From contig JBBRMQ010000107.1 of NCBI GenBank assembly GCA_038230775.1, positions 1 to 13,355 of the forward strand: DNA of 13,355 bases, written 5' to 3'. The translations under genes were made by a program, and so were the position numbers. Shown in pieces: positions 6,473-13,249 of the stretch. Source of the DNA: JBBRMQ01 sp038230775 (GTDB lineage Bacteria > Acidobacteriota > Thermoanaerobaculia > Gp7-AA8). Under the pieces are notes generated by a model, which was given only the letters and a program-made list of their open reading frames with translations, was not told where the DNA came from and searched no databases. Positions within the stretch are counted from its first letter, which is position 1. The number at the start of each line of letters is the position of its first letter.

Positions 6473-7390
6473 ATGCAGACACTTCTCCAGAACTTACTGA
6501 ACGGCATCGCCGTAGGCGCGATCTACGCCCTCATCGCGCTCGGCTACACGATGGTGTACGGCATCCTGAAGCTGATCAACTTCGCCCACGGCGACGTGTT
6601 CATGCTCGGGTCGTTCGTCGGGTTTTACGCCGGCGGCTACGCGGCGAAGCAGCTTCACCTGCAGCAAGGCGGATTGATGGGCTGGGTCGTCGCGGGCGGC
6701 ATCATGCTGCTCGCGATGGTGGTATGCGGCGCCTTCGGATACATCAACGAGCGCATCGCGTACCGGCCCTTGCGCAGCGCGCCGCGCATCGCATCGCTCA
6801 TCACCGCGATCGGCGTGTCGTTCCTGCTCGAGTACGGCGGGCAGTTCGTCTTCGGTCCCGATCCGAAGTTCTTCCCCACGTTGATCGAGAAGCACCTCAT
6901 CCAGTTCGGCGGCATCACGACGACGAACTACCAGATGATCGTGCTGGTCGTCGCGGTCATCTTCATGGCGCTGCTGCAGTGGATCGTCTACGGAACGAAG
7001 TTCGGCCGCGCGATGCGTGCGGTGTCGTTCAACTTCGAAACCGCCTCCCTGATGGGGATCCCGACCGACCGCGTCATCTCCATCACGTTCATCATCGGAT
7101 CGTCGCTCGCAGGGGTAGCCGGAATCCTGTATGGGCTCTCGTATCCGAAGATCGACCCTCTCATGGGCATCATGCCGGGACTGAAGGCCTTCATCGCCGC
7201 GGTGTTAGGCGGCATTGGAAACGTGCCGGGCGCGGTCGTCGGCGGGTTGATCATCGGCATCATCGAGTCGTTCGTCGGCGGCAGCCGGTTCTCGAGCTTC
7301 CGTGACGCCATCGCTTTCATCATCCTCATCGCCATTCTGCTGTTCCGCCCATCGGGACTGTTCGGAAAGTACCAGGCTGAGAAGGTTTAG
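6473..7390 (+). CDS. livH: Branched-chain amino acid ABC transporter permease LivH
   Basis: A 305-residue integral membrane permease of the LivH type, about the usual length, forming half of the inner-membrane channel with LivM. It opens with the family signature LLNGIAVGAIYALIALGYTM (8-27) and GILKLINFAHGDVFMLGSF (30-48). The hydrophobic segments that follow fit about eight membrane helices. The cytoplasmic coupling loop that docks on the ATPases is GTKFGRAMRAVSFNFETASL (174-193). The end FRPSGLFGKYQ is typical. No ribosome-binding site is visible before the ATG at 6473, which lies 10 nt after the repeat; translation may depend on the folded leader or be weak. A second, AT-rich inverted repeat begins one base after its stop codon. 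Confidence 0.93.
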   Translation: MQTLLQNLLNGIAVGAIYALIALGYTMVYGILKLINFAHGDVFMLGSFVGFYAGGYAAKQLHLQQGGLMGWVVAGGIMLLAMVVCGAFGYINERIAYRPLRSAPRIASLITAIGVSFLLEYGGQFVFGPDPKFFPTLIEKHLIQFGGITTTNYQMIVLVVAVIFMALLQWIVYGTKFGRAMRAVSFNFETASLMGIPTDRVISITFIIGSSLAGVAGILYGLSYPKIDPLMGIMPGLKAFIAAVLGGIGNVPGAVVGGLIIGIIESFVGGSRFSSFRDAIAFIILIAILLFRPSGLFGKYQAEKV

Positions 7391-7391
7391 A

Positions 7392-7471
7392 AATGTTGAA
7401 TGTTGAATGTTCAATGTTGAATGAGAAGGACCAAACGGCCATTCAACATTCAACATTCAACATTCAACATT
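7392..7471. repeat. AT-rich 32-bp inverted repeat made of a 7-bp word, between livH and livM
   Basis: Arms at 7392-7423 and 7440-7471 are reverse complements with one mismatch in 32 and a 16-nt loop. Each arm is an iteration of the heptamer ATTCAAC (or GTTGAAT). The sequence is far richer in A and T than the genes around it. It begins one base after the livH stop codon and ends just before the livM ribosome-binding site. In the mRNA it would form a very stable long hairpin inside an otherwise tightly packed operon. Confidence 0.95.
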
Positions 7472-7475
7472 CCCC

Positions 7476-7483
7476 GGGGAGGG
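7476..7483 (+). promoter_or_regulatory. Ribosome-binding site supporting the GTG start of livM
   Basis: GGGGAGGG ends 10 nt before the GTG at 7494. It lies immediately after the long inverted repeat, overlapping a small TCCCCGGGGA palindrome (7471-7480) that could partly hide it. No better in-frame ATG exists near the start of the permease. Confidence 0.6.
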
Positions 7484-7493
7484 CGGCGAAACG

Positions 7494-8531
7494 GTGAAAC
7501 GCGTTCCATGGTTCCTCCGCGACGCGATCACGCTCGCGATCTTCGTCGGGGTTCTGATCGGCCTCTCGTATTTTCTGGACCGCGTGCCCATCCCCGGCAT
7601 GGCGTACTACAACCGCATCATCGTGATGATCGGCATCAACATCATGCTGGCCGTCTCGCTGAACATCATCAACGGACACGCCGGTCAGTTCTCGCTGGGG
7701 CACGCCGGCTTCAAGGCGATCGGCGCCTACTTCGCGGCGTTTCTGACCTTCTACTACTTCATGCCGTACGTGAACCGCTTCCCGGAAGGCGCGCAGCAGT
7801 GGCTGATGCAGAACCTCCTGCTGGTGGTGTCGGTGATCGCCGGCGGTCTGTTCGCGGCCGTCGCCGGATATCTCGTTGGATTGCCCTCGCTCCGTCTCCG
7901 CGGCGACTATCTGGCGATCGTCACGCTCGGCTTCGGCGAGATCATTCGCGTGCTGATCCTGAACGTCGAGAAGATCGGCGCCGCGCGCGGGTTCTCCGGC
8001 ATTCCGAAATGGACGAACTTCTTCTGGGTCTATTTCTTCTGCGGCGTGACGATTCTCGTATCGTGGCGCCTGGTGCAATCGTCGGTCGGCCGCGCGTTTC
8101 TCGCCGTGCGTGAGGATCAGATCGCGGCCGAAGCGATGGGCGTCGACACCACGAAGTACAAGGTGAAAGCCTTCGTCATCGGATCGTTCTTCGCCGGAGC
8201 CGCGGTTGGCCTCTTCGCGCATTACCTCATGTATCTGAACCCGCAGATGTTCATGTTCGTCGCCTCGTTCGAGCTGGTGGCGATGGTCGTGTTAGGCGGA
8301 CTGGGATCGATTTCCGGATCGATCGTCGCCGCCACGATCCTCACCATCCTTCCTGAAGGGCTGCGGATGGCGAAGGACACGCTGCACATGAACAAGGATC
8401 CGCGCATGATCATCTACTCGGTCATGCTGATCGTGCTCATGCTCACGCGCCCGCAGGGCCTGTTAGGCCGACGCGAGCTGTGGCAGGTGTTCGGCCGCCG
8501 GAAAGATGTGATGCCGAAGGAGACGCCCTGA
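7494..8531 (+). CDS. livM: Branched-chain amino acid ABC transporter permease LivM
   Basis: A 345-residue inner-membrane permease, partner of LivH. The family signature is clear: INIMLAVSLNIINGHAGQ (48-65) followed by FSLGHAGFKAIGAYFAA (66-82), then LPSLRLRGDYLAIVTLGFGE (130-149). The coupling loop is VGRAFLAVREDQIAAEAMGV (198-217) and the last helices carry VVLGGLGSISGSIVAA (265-280). It begins with GTG; the hydrophobic N-terminal helix and the upstream GGGGAGGG support this start. A hydrophilic tail (GRRELWQVFGRRKD) ends the protein. Its TGA shares one base with the ATG of livG, so the two are probably translationally coupled. In contrast, an 80-bp inverted repeat lies between it and livH. 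Confidence 0.94.
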   Translation: MKRVPWFLRDAITLAIFVGVLIGLSYFLDRVPIPGMAYYNRIIVMIGINIMLAVSLNIINGHAGQFSLGHAGFKAIGAYFAAFLTFYYFMPYVNRFPEGAQQWLMQNLLLVVSVIAGGLFAAVAGYLVGLPSLRLRGDYLAIVTLGFGEIIRVLILNVEKIGAARGFSGIPKWTNFFWVYFFCGVTILVSWRLVQSSVGRAFLAVREDQIAAEAMGVDTTKYKVKAFVIGSFFAGAAVGLFAHYLMYLNPQMFMFVASFELVAMVVLGGLGSISGSIVAATILTILPEGLRMAKDTLHMNKDPRMIIYSVMLIVLMLTRPQGLLGRRELWQVFGRRKDVMPKETP

Positions 8532-9304
8532 TGGCGCCCGTTCTCGAGGCGCGCAACGTGACAATCCGCTTCGGCGGGCTCACCGCCGTCTCGGAGTTCA
8601 ACCTCGCCATCCAGCCTCACGAGCTCGTCGGTCTCATCGGCCCGAACGGCGCCGGCAAGACCACGATCTTCAACATGCTCACCGCCGTCTACAAGCCGAC
8701 GGAAGGGGAGATCCTCGTCGGCGGACAACTGACCACCGACAAGAAGCCGTACCAGATCACCGCTCTGGGCGTCGCCCGCACATTTCAGAACATCCGGCTC
8801 TTCAAAGAGCTCTCCGTTCTCGACAACGTCAAGATCGGCGGTCACATCCATTACAAGTATTCCGGCACGTCCGCGGTGCTTCGCACCAACCGGTTTCAGG
8901 AAGCGGAGGCGATGGCCGACAAGGATGCGATCGAGTTGTTGCGCATCTTCAACCTCGAAACACGGGCGCACTTTTACGCGAAGAACCTGCCGTACGGGGA
9001 TCAAAGACGGCTGGAGATCGCGCGCGCACTCGCGGCGCGTCCGCAACTGCTGCTCCTCGATGAGCCGGCAGCGGGACTGAACACCGGCGAGACGATGGAG
9101 CTCATGAGCAAGATCCATGAGATCCGCGATCGCTTCAACGTCGCCATCCTGCTCATCGAGCACAACATGGAGCTCGTGATGGGCATCTGCGAGCGCATCG
9201 TCGTGCTGAGCTTCGGAAAGACGATCGCGCAGGGGACGCCGGAAGAAGTCCGCAACAACCCCGTCGTCATCGAAGCCTACCTCGGGGAGCCTGCAGCGGT
9301 ATGA
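8531..9304 (+). CDS. livG: Branched-chain amino acid ABC transporter ATP-binding protein LivG
   Basis: A 257-residue cytoplasmic ABC ATPase that powers import with LivF. The Walker A motif is GPNGAGKTT (37-45). The Q-loop follows in ARTFQNIRLF (82-91), where the usual order VARTFQN is kept. The signature is PYGDQRRLEIARAL (154-167), the LivG-type variant of LSGGQ. Walker B is LLLLDEP (173-179) and the switch histidine is H211 in IEHNM. The C-terminal GTPEEVRNNPVVIEAYLG is typical of LivG. The start is the ATG at 8531, which overlaps the livM stop by one base and has AAGGAGA 7 nt upstream. An in-frame start further upstream would only re-read the livM end. It overlaps livF by 4 nt (ATGA). Confidence 0.95.
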   Translation: MAPVLEARNVTIRFGGLTAVSEFNLAIQPHELVGLIGPNGAGKTTIFNMLTAVYKPTEGEILVGGQLTTDKKPYQITALGVARTFQNIRLFKELSVLDNVKIGGHIHYKYSGTSAVLRTNRFQEAEAMADKDAIELLRIFNLETRAHFYAKNLPYGDQRRLEIARALAARPQLLLLDEPAAGLNTGETMELMSKIHEIRDRFNVAILLIEHNMELVMGICERIVVLSFGKTIAQGTPEEVRNNPVVIEAYLGEPAAV

Positions 9305-10011
9305 GCCCGATTCTCAATGTGAAGAACATCGAGGTGGCGTACGGGACAATCCCGGCGCTGCACGGCATCGATCTCACGGTGGAGAAGGGCGAGATCGTCA
9401 CGCTGATCGGTGCGAACGGCGCCGGCAAGACGACGACGCTGCGTACGATCTCGGGCCTGCTCAAGCCGCGCGTCGGCAGCGTCGAGTTCAACGGCAAAGA
9501 CATCACCGGCGTGAAGCCGCACATCATCACCGCGATGGGCGTCTCGCACGTTCCGGAGGGCCGCGGCATCTTCGCGAACCTCACCGTGTCCGACAACCTC
9601 GAGCTCGGCGCGTATCTGCGCAAGGACAAGGTTCAGCAGTCGGAGTACGACCGCATCTTCTCCCTCTTTCCGGTGCTGAAGGAGCGCATCAAGCAGAACG
9701 CGGGGACGCTGTCGGGCGGCGAGCAGCAGATGCTCGCGATTTCGCGTGCGCTGATGTCGAAGCCCTCCGTGCTGCTTCTGGACGAGCCATCGCTCGGACT
9801 GGCGCCGCAGATGGTGCAGACGATCTTCCGGGTCATCAAGGAGATCAACGCCGAGGGCACGACGATTCTGCTGGTCGAGCAGAATGCGCACATGGCGCTC
9901 GTCACCGCGCACCGCGGTTACGTGATGGAGACAGGCCGGATCGTGCTCGCCGACGACACCAAAGTGCTCCTGGCGTCCGATCGCATCAAGCAGGCGTATT
10001 TGGGCGGGTAG
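9301..10011 (+). CDS. livF: Branched-chain amino acid ABC transporter ATP-binding protein LivF
   Basis: A 236-residue cytoplasmic ABC ATPase, the second nucleotide-binding subunit of the importer. Walker A is GANGAGKTT (37-45), the Q-loop region is replaced by the LivF hallmark VPEGRGIFANLTV (84-96), the signature is LSGGEQQ (137-143), and Walker B is LLLDEP (158-163). The switch position carries glutamine (Q194 in LVEQNA) instead of histidine, which is normal for LivF. The protein ends IKQAYLGG as in relatives. It starts inside livG with a 4-nt ATGA overlap, and a GGGGAG about 12 nt upstream is a weak ribosome site, so coupling to livG translation is likely. A paired-hairpin repeat begins within 6 nt of its stop, marking the probable end of the operon. 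Confidence 0.95.
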   Translation: MSPILNVKNIEVAYGTIPALHGIDLTVEKGEIVTLIGANGAGKTTTLRTISGLLKPRVGSVEFNGKDITGVKPHIITAMGVSHVPEGRGIFANLTVSDNLELGAYLRKDKVQQSEYDRIFSLFPVLKERIKQNAGTLSGGEQQMLAISRALMSKPSVLLLDEPSLGLAPQMVQTIFRVIKEINAEGTTILLVEQNAHMALVTAHRGYVMETGRIVLADDTKVLLASDRIKQAYLGG

Positions 10012-10059
10012 CCTGAGCCAGCCCTGCGGCTGGCCAGCCAGAGGGCTGGCCCGACACTT
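10012..10059. repeat. Double-hairpin repeat, copy 4, after livF
   Basis: Two neighbouring hairpins, GCCAGCC/GGCTGGC at 10017-10034 with loop CTGC and CCAGCC/GGCTGG at 10034-10049 with loop AGAG, are followed by CCCGACACTT. The right end GGCTGGCCCGACACTT matches GGCTGGCCCTACACTT of the copy after livK at 15 of 16 bases. The left outer arm (GTGT...) is missing, as if cut back to the livF stop codon. It may serve as the transcript end of the liv operon, although no T run follows. Confidence 0.8.
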
Positions 10060-10088
10060 CCGCGCATTCTTCTTGCAGTCCCCACCAG

Positions 10089-10097
10089 TTGTAAAGT
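10089..10097 (+). promoter_or_regulatory. Possible -10 region for the OmpA-like gene
   Basis: TTGTAAAGT is a small AT-rich patch about 22 nt before the ATG at 10119, in the position where other gene heads in this window carry TATA-like words. No -35 is convincing. A repeat with terminator-like hairpins lies just upstream, so an own promoter is expected here. Confidence 0.25.
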
Positions 10098-10118
10098 CCC
10101 CACTCTCTGGAGGTAACG

Positions 10119-12077
10119 ATGACCCGCATGGCACGCTCTTTCCTCGTTTTGACCCTACTGGCCTTTCCGGCGTTCGCGCAGATGAACGGCGATCTGGCGC
10201 AGGCGCAGCAGGTGCTTGCCCTGGCCGACAGCGCCGGGGCGCAGCAGTACGCCAGGAGCCTGTACGACGATGCGTCGTATCGCATCCGTTTCGCGCAGGA
10301 AAACATGAATTCGACCAAGCCGATCGCGCAGGAACAGGCGCGAATGCGCGCGCGTGAAGCGCTGTACGCGGCCCGAGCGACGCTCGCCAAGGCGCGATGG
10401 GTCGGCACTAACGCCGCGCTTCGGAATCTGCAGGCGGACATCGTCCGTTTCGGCGGCCGCTCGGATCTGCGGCTGCAGGATGAAGACTCGAACATCAACT
10501 ACGGCCGCGGCTCGACGACGAAGGAGCGCATCGCCGCCGCGCAGGCCGCCATCGACCTGGCGAAGCAGGCCGGCGCCGAGCAGTCGGTTGCGGACAACGA
10601 TCTGAAGGCCGCGCAGGGTGCGTTGAACAGCGCAGGCAAGGTCTCGCGCAACGGCCGCGACAACAGCGACGTCGCCGATCACCTGGCCTACATCGCCGAG
10701 ATGACCGCGCGCCGTGCGTATTACATCTCGCGTTTCAACGAGTCTGCCCGTTCGCTGCCTGATGTGCAGCTCCAGCGCACGCGCCTGGCGCAAGCCTCGA
10801 GCGAGCAATCGGCGGCCAACGAGCGCGCCCAGCGCGAAGACGCCGAGCGCCGCGCCGCCGCGCTGCAGGCGCAGCTCGCATCGCAGGAATCGAACCGCCA
10901 GGCGCAGGCCGAGGAACTCGAGCGCCTTCGCCAGCAGGTGGATGAGAACCGTCGCGCGATGGAACAGCGTGTGGAGAGCGATCGCTCCGCGCGCATGACG
11001 GCCGAGCGCAACCTCGACGATGCCATGACGAAGTACGAAGCAGCGGTCGCCAGCGGCGCCGCCGATACCGAGACGCTACGCCGCCAGGTCGAAGATGCCG
11101 AGATCGCGCTGCGCTCCGTTCAGGATCGCGAGCGCCTCGATGAAGAGTCCATGGTGGCCGCGCTCAACACGCGACGCACCGACGTGCAAACCGCGCAGAA
11201 CGCGAATCCGCCGCTCGACGCGACGATCCTGTCGCAGCGGCAGGCGGACATCATCCGCCGCCAGAACGAGATCGAGCAGTTCCGCGCCGAGCGTCAGGCG
11301 GACGTCGCGCGCCGCGCCGACATCCAGCGCCGCCACGAGACCGCCGTCGCCTCGGCCATGCAGACCCGCGCCCAGGCCGAGCAGCAGGCGCAGGTGATGA
11401 AGCAACAGCTCGAAGCGGCGCAGGCCGCGGCGCAGCAGGCTGCTCAGGCCGCGCAGAGCGCACAACAACAGGCGCAGACCGCGCAGCAGCAGGCGCAGAG
11501 CACGCAGGCCCAGATGCAGACGATGCAGCAGCAGACGCAGCAGCAACTGGCGACCGTTCAGGAGCAGGCACAGAAACAACAGGCCGAAGCGGAGAAGGCT
11601 CGTGAGGACGCTCGCGTCGCGCAGGCGGAGCTCGAGCGGACGCGCCAACAATTGGCAAAGCGGGACGCCGAAGCGCGTCAACGCGAGATGGAAGCGGAGC
11701 TCGCGCGAATCGCCCAGACGAAGCGCGAATCGCGCGGGCTCGTCGTGACGTTGCCCGGTATTTTCTTCGACACCGGGAAGTCGGCGCTGAAGCCCGGCGC
11801 GAAAAGCACGCTCTCGAAGATTGCCACGCAGCTCAAGAGCAGCGACAACCTCAAGATCTCGGTCGAGGGCCACACCGACAGCGTCGGCAGCGCCGAGAAG
11901 AACACCGCGCTCTCCGAGAAGCGCGCGGAAGCCGTGCGCGACCATCTCGTCAGCAGCGGCATTCCCTCCGATCGCATCACCTCGAGCGGCAAGGGACAGG
12001 CGGAGCCCGTCGCCACGAACAAGACGGCCGCCGGACGGCAGCAGAACCGGCGCGTGGAGCTGATCATTACGCAATAA
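10119..12077 (+). CDS. Exported DUF4398/coiled-coil/OmpA-domain protein
   Basis: A 652-residue exported protein that probably ties an envelope layer to peptidoglycan. Residues 1-20 are a signal peptide (hydrophobic LVLTLLAFP, then AFA/QMN). Residues about 25-100 and 135-205 are alanine-rich helical repeats resembling DUF4398. From about 215 to 535 the chain is charged and very rich in Q, A, R and E, a long predicted coiled coil, with an almost pure Q/A stretch at 418-490. The C-terminal OmpA-like domain (541-652) has the FFDTGKSALKPG entry, and the diaminopimelate-binding pair D587 (GHTDSVG) and R602 (LSEKRAEAV) spaced 15 residues apart. GGAGG lies 5 nt before the ATG; a second ATG at 10128 is possible. 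There is no lipobox, so it is periplasmic or outer-membrane-associated by another route. Confidence 0.88.
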   Translation: MTRMARSFLVLTLLAFPAFAQMNGDLAQAQQVLALADSAGAQQYARSLYDDASYRIRFAQENMNSTKPIAQEQARMRAREALYAARATLAKARWVGTNAALRNLQADIVRFGGRSDLRLQDEDSNINYGRGSTTKERIAAAQAAIDLAKQAGAEQSVADNDLKAAQGALNSAGKVSRNGRDNSDVADHLAYIAEMTARRAYYISRFNESARSLPDVQLQRTRLAQASSEQSAANERAQREDAERRAAALQAQLASQESNRQAQAEELERLRQQVDENRRAMEQRVESDRSARMTAERNLDDAMTKYEAAVASGAADTETLRRQVEDAEIALRSVQDRERLDEESMVAALNTRRTDVQTAQNANPPLDATILSQRQADIIRRQNEIEQFRAERQADVARRADIQRRHETAVASAMQTRAQAEQQAQVMKQQLEAAQAAAQQAAQAAQSAQQQAQTAQQQAQSTQAQMQTMQQQTQQQLATVQEQAQKQQAEAEKAREDARVAQAELERTRQQLAKRDAEARQREMEAELARIAQTKRESRGLVVTLPGIFFDTGKSALKPGAKSTLSKIATQLKSSDNLKISVEGHTDSVGSAEKNTALSEKRAEAVRDHLVSSGIPSDRITSSGKGQAEPVATNKTAAGRQQNRRVELIITQ

Positions 12078-12082
12078 AGGCA

Positions 12083-12207
12083 GGTCGCGGGTCGCGTGTC
12101 GCGGGTCGGAAAAACAAGAACCGGCCTGCGACCGCGGCTTGCGACTAGCTTGCGGCGTTCTGACCCATTTTCTTGCTTTTCCGACCTCCGACCTGCGACC
12201 CGCGACC
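12083..12207. repeat. Imperfect 38-bp inverted repeat built of GCGACC-like words
   Basis: Arms at 12083-12120 and 12170-12207 match as reverse complements at 33 of 38 positions. They consist of iterations of GGTCGCGGGTCGC (or GACCTGCGACCC) ending in an A/T-rich AAAAACAAGAA segment. The 49-nt loop contains more decayed copies (CTGCGACCGCGGCTTGCGAC). The element begins 5 nt after the stop codon of the OmpA-like gene. It could end that transcript; its repeat words are unrelated to the double-hairpin family. Confidence 0.85.
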
Positions 12208-12253
12208 TCCCAAGCGCGAAGCGTGCCCCTAACTTTCCCTCCTCCGAGACGTC

Positions 12254-12259
12254 TATAGC
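12254..12259 (+). promoter_or_regulatory. Possible -10 box for the DUF4097-type gene
   Basis: TATAGC lies 19 nt before the ATG at 12279, with no clear -35. The preceding inverted repeat separates the gene from the OmpA-like gene, so a separate promoter is plausible. Confidence 0.3.
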
Positions 12260-12266
12260 CGCAAAC

Positions 12267-12271
12267 GGAGG
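12267..12271 (+). promoter_or_regulatory. Shine-Dalgarno of the DUF4097-type gene
   Basis: GGAGG, 7 nt before the ATG at 12279. It fixes the start at the signal peptide; the reading frame is open further upstream only because it runs through the GC-rich inverted repeat. Confidence 0.8.
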
Positions 12272-12278
12272 TGGTTCG

Positions 12279-13151
12279 ATGAAGCGTCTTTTTCTCTCGG
12301 CGGCTCTTTGCTCTCTCCTGGTCCCGGCAGCCCAGGCCCGCAACGGCAACGGCAACGTTTCGATCTCGGTCGAGGATGACGAACAGCTCACGAGCTGTGA
12401 CCAGGTCGTCGTTCGCTTCGATCACAGCAAAGGCTATCGCGCGGAGGAGAATCTTCCGGTCAGCGGGATGCGATCGTTGAAGCTACGCGCTGCGCAGAAC
12501 GGCGGCATCTACGTCACGGGTGGCAGCGGCTACTCGATCAAGGCCTGCAAGGCCGCCGAGCTCGAAAGCACGCTGCGCGACATGCGCCTCAACGTCAGCG
12601 GCAGCGAGGTCACGGCCGACGCCCCCGATGGCGGCAACTGGGTCATCTACTTTCTCGTCACGGTCCCGCGGAGCGCAACCGCCGACCTCGAATCGAACAA
12701 CGGTCCGATCAGTCTGCGCGGCGTCAGCGGCTCGATCACCGCGCGCGCCACCAACGGACCGATCAGCGTCCGCAATTCATCCGGCTCGATGGACCTCACG
12801 ACGCAAAACGGTCCGATCAGCCTCGCCGGTGGAAGCGGCGAAGTGAAGCTCAACGCGCAAAACGGCCCGATCTCCGTGAAGCTCGACGACTCGATCTGGA
12901 ACGGTACCCTCGACGCGCGGACGCAGAACGGCCCGCTGTCCGTGAAGCTCCCGCGCAACTTCCGCTCCGGAACTCTGATCGAGTCCGCCGGCCACGGCCC
13001 CATGAGCTGCCATGCCGAGGCGTGTACGGGGGCGCGACGGAGCTGGGATGAGGATGATGAACGCCCGCGCAAGATCGAGTTCGGCAGCGGTCCCATGGTC
13101 GTCCACATGACCACGGTCAACGGACCGGTCTCAGTCAAAGAAGCGGACTGA
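12279..13151 (+). CDS. Exported DUF4097-type beta-repeat protein (putative adhesin family)
   Basis: A 290-residue protein with a signal peptide (1-20, ending AQA/RN), so it is periplasmic, outer-membrane-associated or secreted. The C-terminal half is a solenoid-like repeat with NGPIS cores at residues 141, 159, 177 and 195, exactly 18 residues apart, then NGPLS at 217, and looser HGPMS, SGPMV and NGPVS at about 239, 270 and 281. This pattern fits the DUF4097 'putative adhesin' family, predicted to form stacked beta strands; no enzymatic motif is seen. Cysteines C40/C90 and C244/C249 could form disulfides. An acidic, charged insert (WDEDDERPRK, 256-265) interrupts the last repeats. The function is unknown and the adhesin label is only the family name. 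It is separated from the OmpA-like gene by an inverted repeat, and another follows its stop. Confidence 0.85.
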   Translation: MKRLFLSAALCSLLVPAAQARNGNGNVSISVEDDEQLTSCDQVVVRFDHSKGYRAEENLPVSGMRSLKLRAAQNGGIYVTGGSGYSIKACKAAELESTLRDMRLNVSGSEVTADAPDGGNWVIYFLVTVPRSATADLESNNGPISLRGVSGSITARATNGPISVRNSSGSMDLTTQNGPISLAGGSGEVKLNAQNGPISVKLDDSIWNGTLDARTQNGPLSVKLPRNFRSGTLIESAGHGPMSCHAEACTGARRSWDEDDERPRKIEFGSGPMVVHMTTVNGPVSVKEAD

Positions 13152-13165
13152 AATGCGCGTGTCAT

Positions 13166-13249
13166 CCCGAGCGTAGCGAGGGACCGGTGTGGGCGGGCGG
13201 TACGTCGAGCGTGCCACCCGACCCACACCGGTGCCACGCTACGCTCGGG
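13166..13249. repeat. Nested inverted repeat after the DUF4097-type gene
   Basis: Outer arms CCCGAGCGTAGCG (13166-13178) and CGCTACGCTCGGG (13237-13249) are perfect 13-bp complements. Inside them ACCGGTGTGGG (13183-13193) and CCCACACCGGT (13222-13232) form a second perfect 11-bp pair. A 28-nt centre remains. The element starts 14 nt after the stop codon. The word ATCCCGAGCGTAGCGAGGGA is the kind of short intergenic palindrome found dispersed in many high-GC soil bacteria, from general knowledge rather than a search. Confidence 0.9.

Noticed and set aside
11076..12425. 449-residue minus-strand reading frame
   Set aside because: It is antisense to the OmpA-like gene, runs through the inverted repeat, and is a leucine/arginine-rich low-complexity shadow.
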